A DNA stretch of 64,000 bases from Pseudonocardia hierapolitana (lineage in GTDB: Bacteria; Actinomycetota; Actinomycetes; Mycobacteriales; Pseudonocardiaceae). The notes under the pieces are model-generated. The model was not told where the DNA came from and did no database searches. It was given only the letters and a program-made list of their open reading frames with translations. The position numbers and the translations under genes were made by a program. Shown here piece by piece: positions 51,068 to 60,908 of this stretch; the stretch's first letter is position 1; every line of letters starts with the position of its first letter. The stretch is taken from assembly GCF_007994075.1 (NCBI RefSeq), contig NZ_VIWU01000001.1, positions 4,092,001 to 4,156,000 of the forward strand, read 5' to 3'.

Positions 51068-52368
51068 CGTGCGGCCACCGCCAGTCCCAGTGCGCGCATG
51101 TCGGGCAACGACTCCTCCTGGGCCTGCTCCAGCGCCTCGACGACGGTGCCGCCGTACCGGACGCGGGCCAGTCCCTCCTGGATCAGCTGGTTGGTGGCGG
51201 TCATCCGGGGGCCCCAGACCCAGCCCTCTGGCACGGTCGCGGCCTGCTCGCGGAACAGGGCGTAGACGTCCTGGCCGCCGAAGTAGCTGCGGTCGAAGCC
51301 CTCGTCCGCCACACCGACCAGGGCCGGAGCCGCGGGGTACATGCTGCTCGCGCCGCTGGACAGGCGGGCCCGGAACGCCTCGGGGTCGGTGACCATCCAG
51401 CGGAGGAACTCCATCGCGGCCTCCGGGTGCTCGCTGCCTGCCGTGACCGCGAACACCGAGCCGCCCTTGACGCCCACGCGCGGCTGCGCCGGGTCCCACT
51501 GGGGCAGCGGCGCCGCCGCCCACTTGCCCGCGCCGCCGGGCGCGGAGCGCATGAGGGCCGCGGCCGCCCACGCCCCGTCGATGTACGTGGCGACCGATCC
51601 GTTGTTGATCGCCGCGTTCCACTGCTGGCTGTTGCCCGGCGCGACCTGCACGAGATCCTCGTCGGCCAGCCGCTGCCAGTACTCGGCGACGCGCGTGGTG
51701 CCCGGGTCGGTGAAGTCGAGGTTCCACCGGCCGCCCTCGGTGGAGAACCACTGCCCGCCTGCCTGGTCGGCGAACCCGGCCAGGTGCGGTGCGCTGTTGG
51801 TGAAGAACGTGCCGAGCCGGACGTCGGGCGCGGCGGCCTTGAGGTCCCGGGCGGCCTGCTCGAACTCGGACCACGTCGTCGGTACCGCGATGCCGTGCTG
51901 CTCGAACAGGTCCCGGCGGTAGAACAGGATCATCGGCTCGATGTCGAGCGGCACCGCGTAGACGCGCCCGTCGAACGTGGTCTGGTCCCACGCCTGCGGC
52001 AGCAGCGCTGCGCGGAACGCCTCGTCGACCCGGTCGGTGACGTCCAGCACGGCCCCGTCCAGCGCGAACGCGGGCAGGGCGTTGTACTCCAGGGTGGCGA
52101 CGTCGGGGGCGTTGCCGGCACGCGTGGCGTTCGTGAGCTTGGCGTTCGTGCCGCCGGTGCCGGTCGGGGTGACCTCGAGGTCGACCTGGATGGCGGTGTG
52201 CGTGGCGTTGAACGCGTCGACGACCGGCTGGGTGCCGCGCAGCGAGGACCAGAACGTGATCACCGTGGGCCCGCCTCCGGAGGGCGGTGGCGCCGCGCTC
52301 GAACACGCGGAGAGCGTGAGCACGGCGGCGGTCACCGCACAGGCCAGCACGCGGGATCGGTGGGGCAT
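51064..52368 (-). CDS. Sugar-binding lipoprotein of ABC transporter
   Basis: 434 aa from ATG 52368 (GAGGGG eight bases upstream). Signal peptide with lipobox 'AVLTLSACSS'. The CUT1 extracellular binding fold is shown by 'VITFWSSLRGTQPVVDAFNA', 'LDIEPMILFYRRDLFEQHGI' and 'GSVATYIDGAWAAAAL'. A palindromic GAGAGCGCTTTC and two TCGAACGATC repeats lie upstream, between this gene and the regulator. Confidence 0.95.
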   Translation of the reverse strand: MPHRSRVLACAVTAAVLTLSACSSAAPPPSGGGPTVITFWSSLRGTQPVVDAFNATHTAIQVDLEVTPTGTGGTNAKLTNATRAGNAPDVATLEYNALPAFALDGAVLDVTDRVDEAFRAALLPQAWDQTTFDGRVYAVPLDIEPMILFYRRDLFEQHGIAVPTTWSEFEQAARDLKAAAPDVRLGTFFTNSAPHLAGFADQAGGQWFSTEGGRWNLDFTDPGTTRVAEYWQRLADEDLVQVAPGNSQQWNAAINNGSVATYIDGAWAAAALMRSAPGGAGKWAAAPLPQWDPAQPRVGVKGGSVFAVTAGSEHPEAAMEFLRWMVTDPEAFRARLSSGASSMYPAAPALVGVADEGFDRSYFGGQDVYALFREQAATVPEGWVWGPRMTATNQLIQEGLARVRYGGTVVEALEQAQEESLPDMRALGLAVAAR

Positions 52369-52389
52369 GGACGTTCCCCTCGTCATCGA

Positions 52390-52401
52390 GAGAGCGCTTT
52401 C
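52390..52401. promoter_or_regulatory. LacI-type operator-like palindrome GAGAGCGCTTTC
   Basis: Twelve bases with one mismatch from perfect symmetry around a central CG, 22 bases ahead of the binding-protein start. LacI/GalR-type regulators favour this kind of site. Confidence 0.45.
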
Positions 52402-52437
52402 CACACACGATCGCGGAGCGAAGGATCCATATCAAGG

Positions 52438-52464
52438 TCGAACGATCGAAATGATCGAACGATC
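52438..52464. promoter_or_regulatory. Two direct repeats TCGAACGATC (DeoR-type operator candidate)
   Basis: Copies at 52438-52447 and 52455-52464 with a GAAATGA spacer, period 17. On the other strand the block reads GATCATTTCGATCGTTCGA, like known DeoR/GlpR-type sites. It lies between the regulator gene's stop and the ABC operon. Confidence 0.55.
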
Positions 52465-53539
52465 AGAATGAGGCTATCGTGCGCACCGAGCCCCGGTCCA
52501 CGAGAGCCGGCAGCAGCTCGACGTGCCGCACCGGTCCGCCCCGCTCCACCCGGTCCAGCAGCAGCGCGAGCGCCTCCCGTCCGACCTGGCGCTTCGGCGG
52601 CGCCACCACCGTCAGCTCCGGGCCGCCGAGGTTGGCGATCATGTCGTCGTAGGCGACGACCGAGAGGTCGTCCGGCACCCGGATCCCGGCGGCGTGCAGC
52701 TGCGTGACGAGGTTGAGCGCGTCGACGTCGCTGTGGGCGAGGAGCGCGGTCGCGCCGGTCTCCCGGATCGCCGCGGGCAGGTACGGCATGGGCGTGGCCG
52801 GGTCGGGGGCCGCGCCGGGGGCGCTGAGCAACGGCTCGGCCAGCAGCGGCAACCCGAGCTCGGGGATCAGCCGCAAGAACGCCGCCCGGATGGTGCGGGC
52901 CGTCGGGCTGTCGTCGCGCGCGGCGAGCAGGATCCGGGTGTGCCCGCGCTCGCGCAGGTGGCGCAGGGCGAGCAGCACCCCGCGGGTGTGGTCGGTGCGT
53001 ACCGCGTCGAGCTCGGCGAGCACGCTGCCCACCGGCGGGAAGCGTTCGAGGAGCACCGCGGGCGCGAGCGGCGTGCCGTCGTCGGCGGGGACCGTGTCCT
53101 CGGCCGCGACGGCGGCGGCCGAGCGCCACCGCGGGATGATGAGCGCCCCCAGCGCACCGGGCACCGCGCAGGCGCGGCGTATCGCCGACCGCGTCGGCTC
53201 CTTCTCCTCGACGCCGAGCAGCTCCCAGCGCAGGCCCTGCTGCTCCGCGGCCTCCCGGGCCCCTGTGATGATCTGCCCGAGGTAGGTGTTGTGCAGCGGG
53301 GCCATCAGCACCACGACGTCGGCGACGGGCCGCAGTGATCGGTCGGTGCGCCGAGCCGAGGGCAGCCGGACGACGCCGTGGCTGCGGACGACCTGCTCGT
53401 CACGGGCCAGCGCCTCGACGTCGCGGCGCAGCGTGATCGGGGAGACGTCGAACTCGCGGGCGAGCTCGGCCACCCGCGCGGATCCGCGGGATCGCAGGAC
53501 CGCGAGGATGCGCTCCTGTCGCGCGGACGGCTTGCTCAC
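52463..53539 (-). CDS. Regulator with DeoR-type HTH and LacI-type sugar-binding domain
   Basis: 358 aa. Residues 1-60 are a DeoR winged helix: 'RQERILAVLRSRGSARVAEL' and 'FDVSPITLRRDVEALARDEQ'. From ~75 the rest is a LacI/periplasmic-binding fold: 'VVVLMAPLHNTYLGQIITGA', 'ALRHLRERGHTRILLAARDD', 'IRVPDDLSVVAYDDM'. DeoR proteins normally carry a sugar-phosphate isomerase-like domain, so this is a hybrid that should sense a free sugar. It lies upstream of the ABC operon in the same direction, 94 bases away, with operator-like repeats between. Confidence 0.9.
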   Translation of the reverse strand: MSKPSARQERILAVLRSRGSARVAELAREFDVSPITLRRDVEALARDEQVVRSHGVVRLPSARRTDRSLRPVADVVVLMAPLHNTYLGQIITGAREAAEQQGLRWELLGVEEKEPTRSAIRRACAVPGALGALIIPRWRSAAAVAAEDTVPADDGTPLAPAVLLERFPPVGSVLAELDAVRTDHTRGVLLALRHLRERGHTRILLAARDDSPTARTIRAAFLRLIPELGLPLLAEPLLSAPGAAPDPATPMPYLPAAIRETGATALLAHSDVDALNLVTQLHAAGIRVPDDLSVVAYDDMIANLGGPELTVVAPPKRQVGREALALLLDRVERGGPVRHVELLPALVDRGSVRTIASF

Positions 53540-53653
53540 CGCACGGCTTCGCCGGCGCTCAGCCGGCGCTTCGCGCTAGCGCTGTGACATCGGTTCGCTC
53601 GCTGACGCTCGCTCACGAGCGTGGACGCTACCGCCGCCCTGCGAGCCGGGACG

Positions 53654-53905
53654 TCAGGCCACGAGCTCCAGGCGGCCGGCCGTGGTGATCACTGCCGGGA
53701 TGCGCTGGCCGACCGTGCCCTCGACGGCGGGGGCGATCAGGCCCGCGCGCACCAGCCGGTGCACGGCGTTCTGGTCGCAGCAGAAGCGACCGTCGAGGTA
53801 GAGATCGGGCTCCGAGCCCCAGACGAGCTCGGCACGTCCGTGCGCCACTTCGCGCAGGATGGCCCGGTCACGGACAGTCAGCTCGACGTCGACGACGAGC
53901 TCCAT
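53654..53905 (-). CDS. Small hypothetical protein
   Basis: 83 aa from ATG 53905, with GGGGGA about six bases upstream. 'MELVVDVELTVRDRAILREV' is followed by 'PDLYLDGRFCCDQNAVHRLV', which looks like a small winged-helix-like protein with a Cys pair. Not recognised. It stands alone between the sugar regulator and the phosphodiesterase-like gene. Confidence 0.55.
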   Translation of the reverse strand: MELVVDVELTVRDRAILREVAHGRAELVWGSEPDLYLDGRFCCDQNAVHRLVRAGLIAPAVEGTVGQRIPAVITTAGRLELVA

Positions 53906-54013
53906 CGCGATCCCCCCGTTCAGCAGGTCAGACCAGGGTGAGGGAATCGTGGACCGCGCTGCCACAGAATTGAGGAACATCTGAGGTTGGCGGCCCGGCG
54001 TGTCCGGACGAGT

Positions 54014-55162
54014 TCACCTGGTCGGGTGCGGCGAGGCGAGCAGGAGCGGGACGAGCTGTTCGTCGGCGGTGAGCGATCCGTGCTGGCCCGGCATGCGCGA
54101 GATGAGCCGCTCCCCCCGTGAGCGGATCACGGCCGTGCCTCCGCGCGCGGCGACCACGACGTCGCCGATGCGGTCGCGGGCGTGCGGTGCCACCGGGAGG
54201 CCGAACCAGCCCTCGGCGACCGCCTGCTCCCCGGGCACGACCCACGCCCCGTCCCCCAGCACCTCGGTCCAGGTGGCGAGTACGTCGTCGCGTGCGCCGC
54301 GCCGGACGTGGACGTGCCGGGCGCGGGGATCGCCTGCCAGCTGCGCGACGCCGTCGGACAGCACTGCGTCGGTGTCCACGTCGTATCGCCGGTCGACCGC
54401 GACCATGCCGTGGTCGCCGGTGATCGCGAGAACCGCGTCCGGTGGCAGCCGATCGGCGACGAGCTCGGCGAGCCGGTCGATCTGGGTGAGCTGCAGCCGC
54501 CACGGCAGCGATCCGGGGCCGTAGACGTGTCCCAGCGCGTCCAGATCGCGGTGGTAGCCGTAGCAGAGCTGCCGGCCGGGGCCCGCGGTCGCAGCGAGGA
54601 CGCCCGCGGCCAGGTCGCCCATCGCGTACGTGCCCCGGAAGCGGCCGCCGCGCAGCGTTGCCCTGGTCAGCCCGGATCCCTCGAACTCGCTCAGCGACAC
54701 CACGGTGACCCCGACGCCGTCGCCCGCGGCTCGCTCCAGCGCGGTGGGTACCGGCTGGACCTCTTCCGGCACCAGCCGCTCGCGCACGTCGGCGCGGTTT
54801 CCCTGGACCGTCCAGCGCAGGGTGTCGAGGAGCTCGCCGTCCGTGCGCAGCACGATCCCGAGCAGGCCGTGCGCGCCCGGCGGCACCCCGGTGCCGAGCG
54901 ACGCGAGGCTGACCGACGTGCTCGACGGGAACCCGGCGGTGAGCGGCCCGAGGTCGGGCAGGCTCGCGAGGAACGGCGCGTCGTCGGCGTGCCGGCGCAG
55001 CAGCTCGCTGCCGAGCCCGTCGACGAGCAGCAGCGCCGCCGCGCGCATCGGCGGCACGGCGAGCGCGGGTGCGGGCCCGGGCACGCCGAGCGCGGCGAGC
55101 AGCGCCGGCAGCACCTCGGCGAGCGAACGGCGTCCGTACTCGGGCAGCAGCGGCTCGATCAC
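54014..55162 (-). CDS. Alkaline-phosphatase-superfamily (nucleotide pyrophosphatase/phosphodiesterase-like) protein
   Basis: 382 aa from GTG 55162. 'ALLLVDGLGSELLRRHADDA' (metal Asp), 'FPSSTSVSLASLGTGVPPGA' (nucleophile Thr/Ser region), 'YGYHRDLDALGHVYG' (D.xGH) and 'AITGDHGM' (GDHG) are the ordered motifs of type I phosphodiesterases. There is no signal peptide, so it is probably cytoplasmic. It is divergent from mftF with about 100 bases between them. Confidence 0.9.
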   Translation of the reverse strand: MIEPLLPEYGRRSLAEVLPALLAALGVPGPAPALAVPPMRAAALLLVDGLGSELLRRHADDAPFLASLPDLGPLTAGFPSSTSVSLASLGTGVPPGAHGLLGIVLRTDGELLDTLRWTVQGNRADVRERLVPEEVQPVPTALERAAGDGVGVTVVSLSEFEGSGLTRATLRGGRFRGTYAMGDLAAGVLAATAGPGRQLCYGYHRDLDALGHVYGPGSLPWRLQLTQIDRLAELVADRLPPDAVLAITGDHGMVAVDRRYDVDTDAVLSDGVAQLAGDPRARHVHVRRGARDDVLATWTEVLGDGAWVVPGEQAVAEGWFGLPVAPHARDRIGDVVVAARGGTAVIRSRGERLISRMPGQHGSLTADEQLVPLLLASPHPTR

Positions 55163-55262
55163 CCCACGAGCATCCCAGCCACACCCTGGAGCCGTAATGC
55201 TGTTCCGGAGCCCGACTCTCAGCAGTATGGCTCCGAGGTGCGTTGGATCTAGGCTCGTGCAC

Positions 55263-56681
55263 GTGGAGGAGGCGGTGCCGGACGGGATGCGGATCCTCCT
55301 CGACCGGCACGCGATCGTCGTCGACGACGGCACCGCACTCTTCGGCGGTGCCCCGCCGCGGATGCTGCGGCTGTCCGCCGCCGCGGCGGCCCGGCTCGAG
55401 GACGGCGCGCTCGAGGTCCGCGACCCGATGGCGGCGAAGCTCGCGCGCAGGCTGCTCGACGCCGGCATCGCGCACCCGGTGTCCGTGCCGGCGGCCGCGG
55501 TCCCGCCCGCGGCGGACGTCACGGTCGTCGTGCCGGTGAAGGACCGGGTCGACGGGCTCGCCCGCCTGCTCGCCGCCCTGCCCGCCGACCTCGGCGCCAC
55601 GATCGTCGTCGACGACGGTTCCGAGGACGCGGCGGGCATCCGGGCCGTCGCCGAGCGGGCGGGGGCGGTGCTCCTGCGCCACCCGGAGGCGAGGGGTCCC
55701 GCCGCGGCCCGCAACGCCGGGCTCGCGGCCGCGCGCACCCCGCTCGTCGCGTTCCTCGACTCCGACGTGGTCCCGCAGCCCGGGTGGCTCGGCCCGCTGC
55801 TCGCCCGCTTCGCCGACCCGGTGGTGGCGCTGGCGGCGCCGCGGATCGTGGCGCTGGCCGGCCACGGCTGGCTGGGCGGGTACGAGTCGGTGCGCTCATC
55901 GCTGGACCTGGGCGCAGATCCGGCGCTGGTGGTACCGAAGAGCCGGGTGGCCTACGTGCCGAGCGCGGCTCTCGTGGTGCGCCGCGACGCCGTCGGCGAC
56001 GGCTTCGACGAGCGGATGCACGTCGCGGAGGACGTCGACCTCGTGCTGCGGCTGCACGAGGCGGGTTGGCGCCTGCGCTACGAGCCCGCGTCCCGGGTGG
56101 CGCACGAGCACCGGACGACGCTGCGCGCCTGGTGGCTGCGCAAGGCGTACTACGGCACGGGCGCCGCGCCGCTGTCGCTGCGCCACCCCGGGTCGGTACC
56201 GCCGATGGTGCTCAACACCTGGTCGGCGGCGGTGTCGGCGCTGCTGCTGCGCGGGCGACCGTGGTCGGTTCTCGCGGCGCTCGCCGTGGCGGCCGGTGCC
56301 GCCGAACAGCTCGCGCGAAAGCTGCCGGTACGCGAGCCGCGCCGCACCGCCGCCAGGCTGATCGGCCTCGGCGCCGTCGGCACGGTGCAGCAGACCGCCG
56401 ACGCCGTCACGCGCCACTACTGGCCGATCGCGCTGGTCGCGGCGCTGGTGTCACGCCGCGCTCGCCGCACCGTCGCCGTGATCGCGCTGGCCGAAGGCGT
56501 GCTCGACTGGTGGCGCAAGCGCCACGCCCCGGACCGGCCCGGTCTGCTCGGGTACGTGCTCGCCCGCAGACTCGACGACCTCGCCTACGGCGGTGGCCTG
56601 TGGTGGGGTGCGCTGCGCCACCGCACGCTCGAGCCGCTGCGCCCGGTGGGTACCGGCCCCGACCGCTCTCCCGACCTCTGA
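55263..56681 (+). CDS. mftF: Mycofactocin-system glycosyltransferase
   Basis: About 472 aa. The start is uncertain: in-frame ATG 55227 and GTG 55257, 55263, 55275 are open, with AGGAGG at 55267-55272. The N-terminal module 'VDDGTALFGGAPPRMLRLSA' is specific to MftF. The GT2 domain follows: 'DVTVVVPVKDRVDGLARLLA', 'IVVDDGSEDAA', 'RGPAAARNAGLAAARTPLVA', 'FLDSDVVPQPGW', 'VAEDVDLVLRLHEAGW'. The C-terminal part has hydrophobic helices. MftF adds glucose chains to premycofactocin. It lies 13 kb from mftABCE. Confidence 0.9.
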   Translation: MEEAVPDGMRILLDRHAIVVDDGTALFGGAPPRMLRLSAAAAARLEDGALEVRDPMAAKLARRLLDAGIAHPVSVPAAAVPPAADVTVVVPVKDRVDGLARLLAALPADLGATIVVDDGSEDAAGIRAVAERAGAVLLRHPEARGPAAARNAGLAAARTPLVAFLDSDVVPQPGWLGPLLARFADPVVALAAPRIVALAGHGWLGGYESVRSSLDLGADPALVVPKSRVAYVPSAALVVRRDAVGDGFDERMHVAEDVDLVLRLHEAGWRLRYEPASRVAHEHRTTLRAWWLRKAYYGTGAAPLSLRHPGSVPPMVLNTWSAAVSALLLRGRPWSVLAALAVAAGAAEQLARKLPVREPRRTAARLIGLGAVGTVQQTADAVTRHYWPIALVAALVSRRARRTVAVIALAEGVLDWWRKRHAPDRPGLLGYVLARRLDDLAYGGGLWWGALRHRTLEPLRPVGTGPDRSPDL

Positions 56682-56986
56682 CCCCGGGTCGAGTGATCTT
56701 CACCGCGCCGTCCGGACAGGTGAACCTGACATTGCCCGCGTTCCGCATCTGCGACTACTAGGCGCCGCTGGTTCCGAGAATGCGGACCGCCCGACGATCG
56801 GGATCGGGCAGGCCGGTGTCCTTCGACGGAGTGCGGTTCATCGCCCTTGCATGCCCGGATGATCGGCGGTCTGATTGTGGGCGCCGCCACAACGTCGTGC
56901 GCGGCACCCGGGCGTGGCTCGGCTGCGCCCGGTGCGTCCAGTGCCGCTCTGTCAGCGGCACAGCGCTCGTGGTGAGGAGAGGTCAC
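56682..56986. other. 305-base gap between mftF and hydroxylase operon B
   Basis: Probably the promoter region of operon B. No clear -35/-10 pair was found. It contains one short ORF (GTG 56693 to TAG 56761, 22 codons, ending ...RICDY) without a good ribosome site; see findings. Confidence 0.5.
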
Positions 56987-57502
56987 ATGGCACAGGTTCG
57001 GGTCACCGTCGACGGCGTGGAGTACGTCGACGACGTCGAACCCCGCATGCTGTTGGTGTACTACCTGAGGGAGCGCCTGGGGAAGACCGGCACGGTCGTC
57101 GGCTGCGACACCAGCAACTGTGGTGCCTGCACGGTGCACCTGAACGGGCAGAGCGTGAAGTCCTGTTCCGTGCTCGCGGTGCAGGCCGACGGCGCGGAGG
57201 TCACGACGATCGAGGGGCTCGCCCGCGACGGCGAGCTGCACCCGGTGCAGAAGGCGTTCAACGAGTGCCACGCGCTGCAGTGCGGCTACTGCACGCCCGG
57301 CATGATCATGCAGGCGGTCGACCTGCTCGGCGACAACCCCGACCCCGACGAGCACGCCGTGCGCGAGGGGCTCGAGGGCAACCTCTGCCGCTGCACCGGC
57401 TACCAGAACATCGTCCGGGCCGTGCAGAGCGCGGCGCAGGCGATGAAGCCGAGCGCCACGGCGCCGGTCGACACGCCCAGCCCGGTCGCGGGAGGGCAGT
57501 GA
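56987..57502 (+). CDS. Molybdenum hydroxylase [2Fe-2S] small subunit (operon B)
   Basis: 171 aa. Cluster motifs '[16 protein letters not shown]' and 'CGYCTPGM' with '[12 protein letters not shown]'. GAGGAGAGG lies just ahead of the ATG. First gene of the S-L-M-G operon; the stop is one base before the large-subunit ATG. Confidence 0.95.
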   Translation: MAQVRVTVDGVEYVDDVEPRMLLVYYLRERLGKTGTVVGCDTSNCGACTVHLNGQSVKSCSVLAVQADGAEVTTIEGLARDGELHPVQKAFNECHALQCGYCTPGMIMQAVDLLGDNPDPDEHAVREGLEGNLCRCTGYQNIVRAVQSAAQAMKPSATAPVDTPSPVAGGQ

Positions 57503-57503
57503 C

Positions 57504-59987
57504 ATGACGACGACCGCCGAACCCACCACATCCGGCGAGATCGGGCGTGCCCGCGTCCGCAAGGAGGACGCGCGCCTGATCACGGGCCGCTCCCGGTACA
57601 CCGACGCGATCACCCCCGCCGGCACGCTGCACGTCTCCGTGGTCCGGTCGACGTTCGCGCACGCGCGGATCAACGGGATCGACACGTCCGCCGCGAAGAA
57701 GGCCCCCGGCGTCGTCGGCGTCTACACCGCAGCCGATCTCGGCGTCGAGTCCGTCGGCCTGCCGTGCGCGTGGCCGATCACGCCCGATCAGAAGGCGCCG
57801 CAGCGGCCCCTGCTCGCCAGCGGCACCGTGCACTTCGCGGGCGAGGGCGTCGCCGTCGTCGTCGCCCGGTCGATCGCGGCGGCCAGGGACGCCGCGGACC
57901 TCGTCGACGTCGACTACGAGCCGCTCGACCCGGTGCTCGACATGGAGGCCGCGCTCGCCGACGGCGCCACGCTCGTGCACCCCGACCTCGGCACCAACGA
58001 GAGCGCCACCTGGGTGTTCGACTCCGGCGAGGCGGGCACCGGCGACAACGTCGCCGACGCGATCGCCGCGGCCGAGTCCGACCCCGACTCCGTCGTGGTG
58101 CGCCGCCGGTTCCGCCAGCAGCGGCTCATCCCGGCGTTCATGGAGCCGCGCTCGGTGGTCGTGGACCCCACCGGCGAGCAGATCACCTTCTACTCGGCCA
58201 CCCAGATCCCGCACATCCTGCGCACGATGACGTCGGTGGTGCTCGGCGTCCCCGAGAGCAAGCTGCGGGTCATCGCCCCCGACGTCGGCGGCGGGTTCGG
58301 CGGCAAGATCGGCGTGATCCCCGAGGAGATGCTCTGCGTCGTGCTGGCGCAGAAGCTCGGCAAGCCGGTCAAGTGGACCGAGACGCGGTCGGAGTCGCTG
58401 CTCGCGGCCCACCACGGGCGCGACCAGATCCAGGACATCACGATCACGGCCAAGAAGGACGGCACGGTCACCGGCCTCGACGTCAAGCTGCTGGCCGACA
58501 TGGGCGCCTACCTCGGCCTCGTCGGACCCGGCGTGCCGATCCTGGGCGCGTTCATGTTCAACGCGATCTACAAGATCCCGGCCTACAAGTTCACCTGCAC
58601 CAACGTCTTCACCACGAAGACGCTGACGGACGCCTACCGGGGCGCGGGACGGCCCGAGGCCACGTTCGCGATCGAGCGGATCATGGACGAGCTGGCGGCC
58701 GAGCTCGGCCGCGACCCGATGGAGCTGCGCCAGCAGAACTGGATCAAGCACGAGGAGTTCCCGTTCACCACGGTGTGCGGGCTCACCTACGACTCCGGCA
58801 ACTACGAGCAGGCCACGCGGCAGGCGATGGACCTGTTCGACTACGCGGGCCTGCGCCGCGAGCAGGAGGAGCGCAGGCGCTCGGGCGACCCGGTGCAGCT
58901 CGGCATCGGGATCTCGACGTTCACCGAGATGTGCGGGCTGGCCCCGTCCCGGGTGCTCGGGTCGCTGGCCTACGGTGCGGGCGGCTGGGAGGCCGCGAGC
59001 ATCCGGATGCTCGCCACCGGCAAGGTCGAGGTCATCACCGGGGCCTCACCGCACGGGCAGGGTCACGAGACGGCGTTCAGCCAGATCGTGGCCGACCAGC
59101 TCGGCGTGCCGTTCGAGGACGTCGAGATCCTGCACGGCGACACCCAGATATCGCCGAAGGGCCTCGACACCTACGGGTCGCGCTCGCTCGCCGTCGGCGG
59201 CATCGCGATCGTCAACGCGGCGGAGAAGGTGATCGCGAAGGCCAGGAAGCTCGCGGCGCACATGCTCGAGGCCGACGAGAACGACATCGAGTTCGAGAAC
59301 GGCACGTTCTCGGTGCGCGGCACGGACAAGGGCAAGGCCATCCAGGAGATCGCGTTCGCCGCGTTCATGGCGCACGACCTCCCGGAGGGGATGGAGCCCT
59401 CGCTCGACGCCGACGCCGTGTACGACCCGGAGAACTTCTCCTTCCCGCACGGCACGCACCTCGCCGCGATCGAGGTCGACACCGAGACCGGGCACGTCAG
59501 CGTGCGCAAGTACGTCTGCGTGGACGACATCGGCAACGTGATCAACCCCCTGATCGTCGAGGGACAGGTGCACGGCGGGCTCGCACAGGGCATCGCACAG
59601 GCCCTGTTCGAGGAGGCCAACTACGACGAGCAGGGCACGCTGGTCAACGGAACGTTCGTCGACTACACGCTGCCCTCGTCCGCCGACCTGCCGAGCTTCG
59701 ACACCCACGTCGTGAGCACGCCGGCCACTTCCAACCCGCTGGGGGTGAAGGGAGTCGGCGAGGCGGGCACCATCGCGTCCACCCCGGCCATCGTCAACGG
59801 CGTGATCGACGCCCTGCGCGACCTCGGCGTCATGGAGGTCGAGATGCCGTGCACGTCGCAGCGCGTGTGGCGGGCCATCCAGGACGCGAAGGGCCGTTCC
59901 ACGCAGGACACTCCGGTCGACACCCATTCTCCGGGCGCGGGCCTCGGCTCGATCGACCCGAACAACCCCCAGGGAGAGGTCCAGTGA
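57504..59987 (+). CDS. Xanthine dehydrogenase/form-II CO dehydrogenase-like molybdenum subunit (operon B)
   Basis: 827 aa. Same architecture as the operon A large chain but longer. '[18 protein letters not shown]', '[11 protein letters not shown]', '[14 protein letters not shown]' and '[13 protein letters not shown]'. The active-site loop is '[10 protein letters not shown]' (~377), again the form-II type. A C-terminal tail of some 30 polar residues is absent from the operon A protein. The stop overlaps the medium-subunit GTG. Confidence 0.93.
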   Translation: MTTTAEPTTSGEIGRARVRKEDARLITGRSRYTDAITPAGTLHVSVVRSTFAHARINGIDTSAAKKAPGVVGVYTAADLGVESVGLPCAWPITPDQKAPQRPLLASGTVHFAGEGVAVVVARSIAAARDAADLVDVDYEPLDPVLDMEAALADGATLVHPDLGTNESATWVFDSGEAGTGDNVADAIAAAESDPDSVVVRRRFRQQRLIPAFMEPRSVVVDPTGEQITFYSATQIPHILRTMTSVVLGVPESKLRVIAPDVGGGFGGKIGVIPEEMLCVVLAQKLGKPVKWTETRSESLLAAHHGRDQIQDITITAKKDGTVTGLDVKLLADMGAYLGLVGPGVPILGAFMFNAIYKIPAYKFTCTNVFTTKTLTDAYRGAGRPEATFAIERIMDELAAELGRDPMELRQQNWIKHEEFPFTTVCGLTYDSGNYEQATRQAMDLFDYAGLRREQEERRRSGDPVQLGIGISTFTEMCGLAPSRVLGSLAYGAGGWEAASIRMLATGKVEVITGASPHGQGHETAFSQIVADQLGVPFEDVEILHGDTQISPKGLDTYGSRSLAVGGIAIVNAAEKVIAKARKLAAHMLEADENDIEFENGTFSVRGTDKGKAIQEIAFAAFMAHDLPEGMEPSLDADAVYDPENFSFPHGTHLAAIEVDTETGHVSVRKYVCVDDIGNVINPLIVEGQVHGGLAQGIAQALFEEANYDEQGTLVNGTFVDYTLPSSADLPSFDTHVVSTPATSNPLGVKGVGEAGTIASTPAIVNGVIDALRDLGVMEVEMPCTSQRVWRAIQDAKGRSTQDTPVDTHSPGAGLGSIDPNNPQGEVQ

Positions 59988-60835
59988 TCCCCGCCCAGTT
60001 CGACTACGTCAAGCCGTCGTCGGTCGACGAGGCAGTCCGGGCTCTGCAGGAGGCAGGCGACGACGCGAAGATCCTCGCCGGCGGGCAGAGCCTGCTCCCG
60101 GTGCTGCGGCTGCGGCTCGCCGCCCCCACCCTGCTCGTCGATCTCGGCGGGATCGCCGAGCTGCGCGGGATCCGGGAAGAGGGCGACCGCGTGGTCGTCG
60201 GGGCGATGACGTCGTACTACGACATCATCCGCGACGAGTCCGTGCAGCGGCACGTCGCGCTGCTGGCGCAGGCCACCGAGACCGTCGCCGACAGCCAGGT
60301 GCGCCACCGCGGCACGCTCGGCGGGTCGCTCGCCCACGCCGACCCGGCGGGCGACCTCGGTGCGGTCGCGCTCGCCCTCGACGCCGAGCTCGTGATCGCC
60401 GGACCGTCCGGCAGCCGCACGGTGCCTGCGCCGCAGTTCTTCGTCGACTACTTCACCACGGCGCTCGGCGAGGGCGACATCCTCACCGAGATCCGGTTCC
60501 CGAAGTACACGGGCTGGGGCAGCCACTACGAGAAGTTCAACCGCACAGCGCAGGCCTGGTCGATGGTCGCGATCGCGGCCGCCGTCCGGGTCGAGGGCGG
60601 CACGATCGCGGAGGCGCGGGTGGGGCTCACGAACATGGGCAGCACACCGATCCGCGCCGCAGGTGTGGAGCAGGCGCTCGTGGGGCAACCCGCCACCGCG
60701 GAGGCGGTACGCGCAGCGGCCGAACGGGTCACCGAGGGCACCGCCGCGCCGAGTGACGCGGATGCGGCTGCGGACTACCGTGAACATCTGGCCAAGGTGC
60801 TCACCGGCCGCGCGGTGTTGGCGGCCGCAGGCTGA
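59984..60835 (+). CDS. Molybdenum hydroxylase FAD-binding medium subunit (operon B)
   Basis: 283 aa from GTG 59984 (GTGA overlap; GGGAGAGG upstream). 'LAGGQSLLPVLRLRL' and 'RHRGTLGGSLAHADPAGDLG' bind FAD. Confidence 0.94.
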   Translation: MIPAQFDYVKPSSVDEAVRALQEAGDDAKILAGGQSLLPVLRLRLAAPTLLVDLGGIAELRGIREEGDRVVVGAMTSYYDIIRDESVQRHVALLAQATETVADSQVRHRGTLGGSLAHADPAGDLGAVALALDAELVIAGPSGSRTVPAPQFFVDYFTTALGEGDILTEIRFPKYTGWGSHYEKFNRTAQAWSMVAIAAAVRVEGGTIAEARVGLTNMGSTPIRAAGVEQALVGQPATAEAVRAAAERVTEGTAAPSDADAAADYREHLAKVLTGRAVLAAAG

Positions 60836-60908
60836 CGCTCGTTCCGCAGGACGTCTGCTCGGGTCATCCGGGGCAGGCGTCCTGCGGCTTTTGGAGGAGA
60901 CAGAGAAG

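Noticed and set aside
53585..53640. ACGCTC...GAGCGT hairpin downstream of the small ORF at 53654
   Set aside because: Short arms in very GC-rich DNA; not distinguishable from chance, so not listed as a terminator.
57764..59983. Long frame running from inside the operon B large-subunit gene into the FAD-subunit gene
   Set aside because: Only the part from GTG 59984 onward is the real medium subunit; the upstream part is a shadow of the large subunit.
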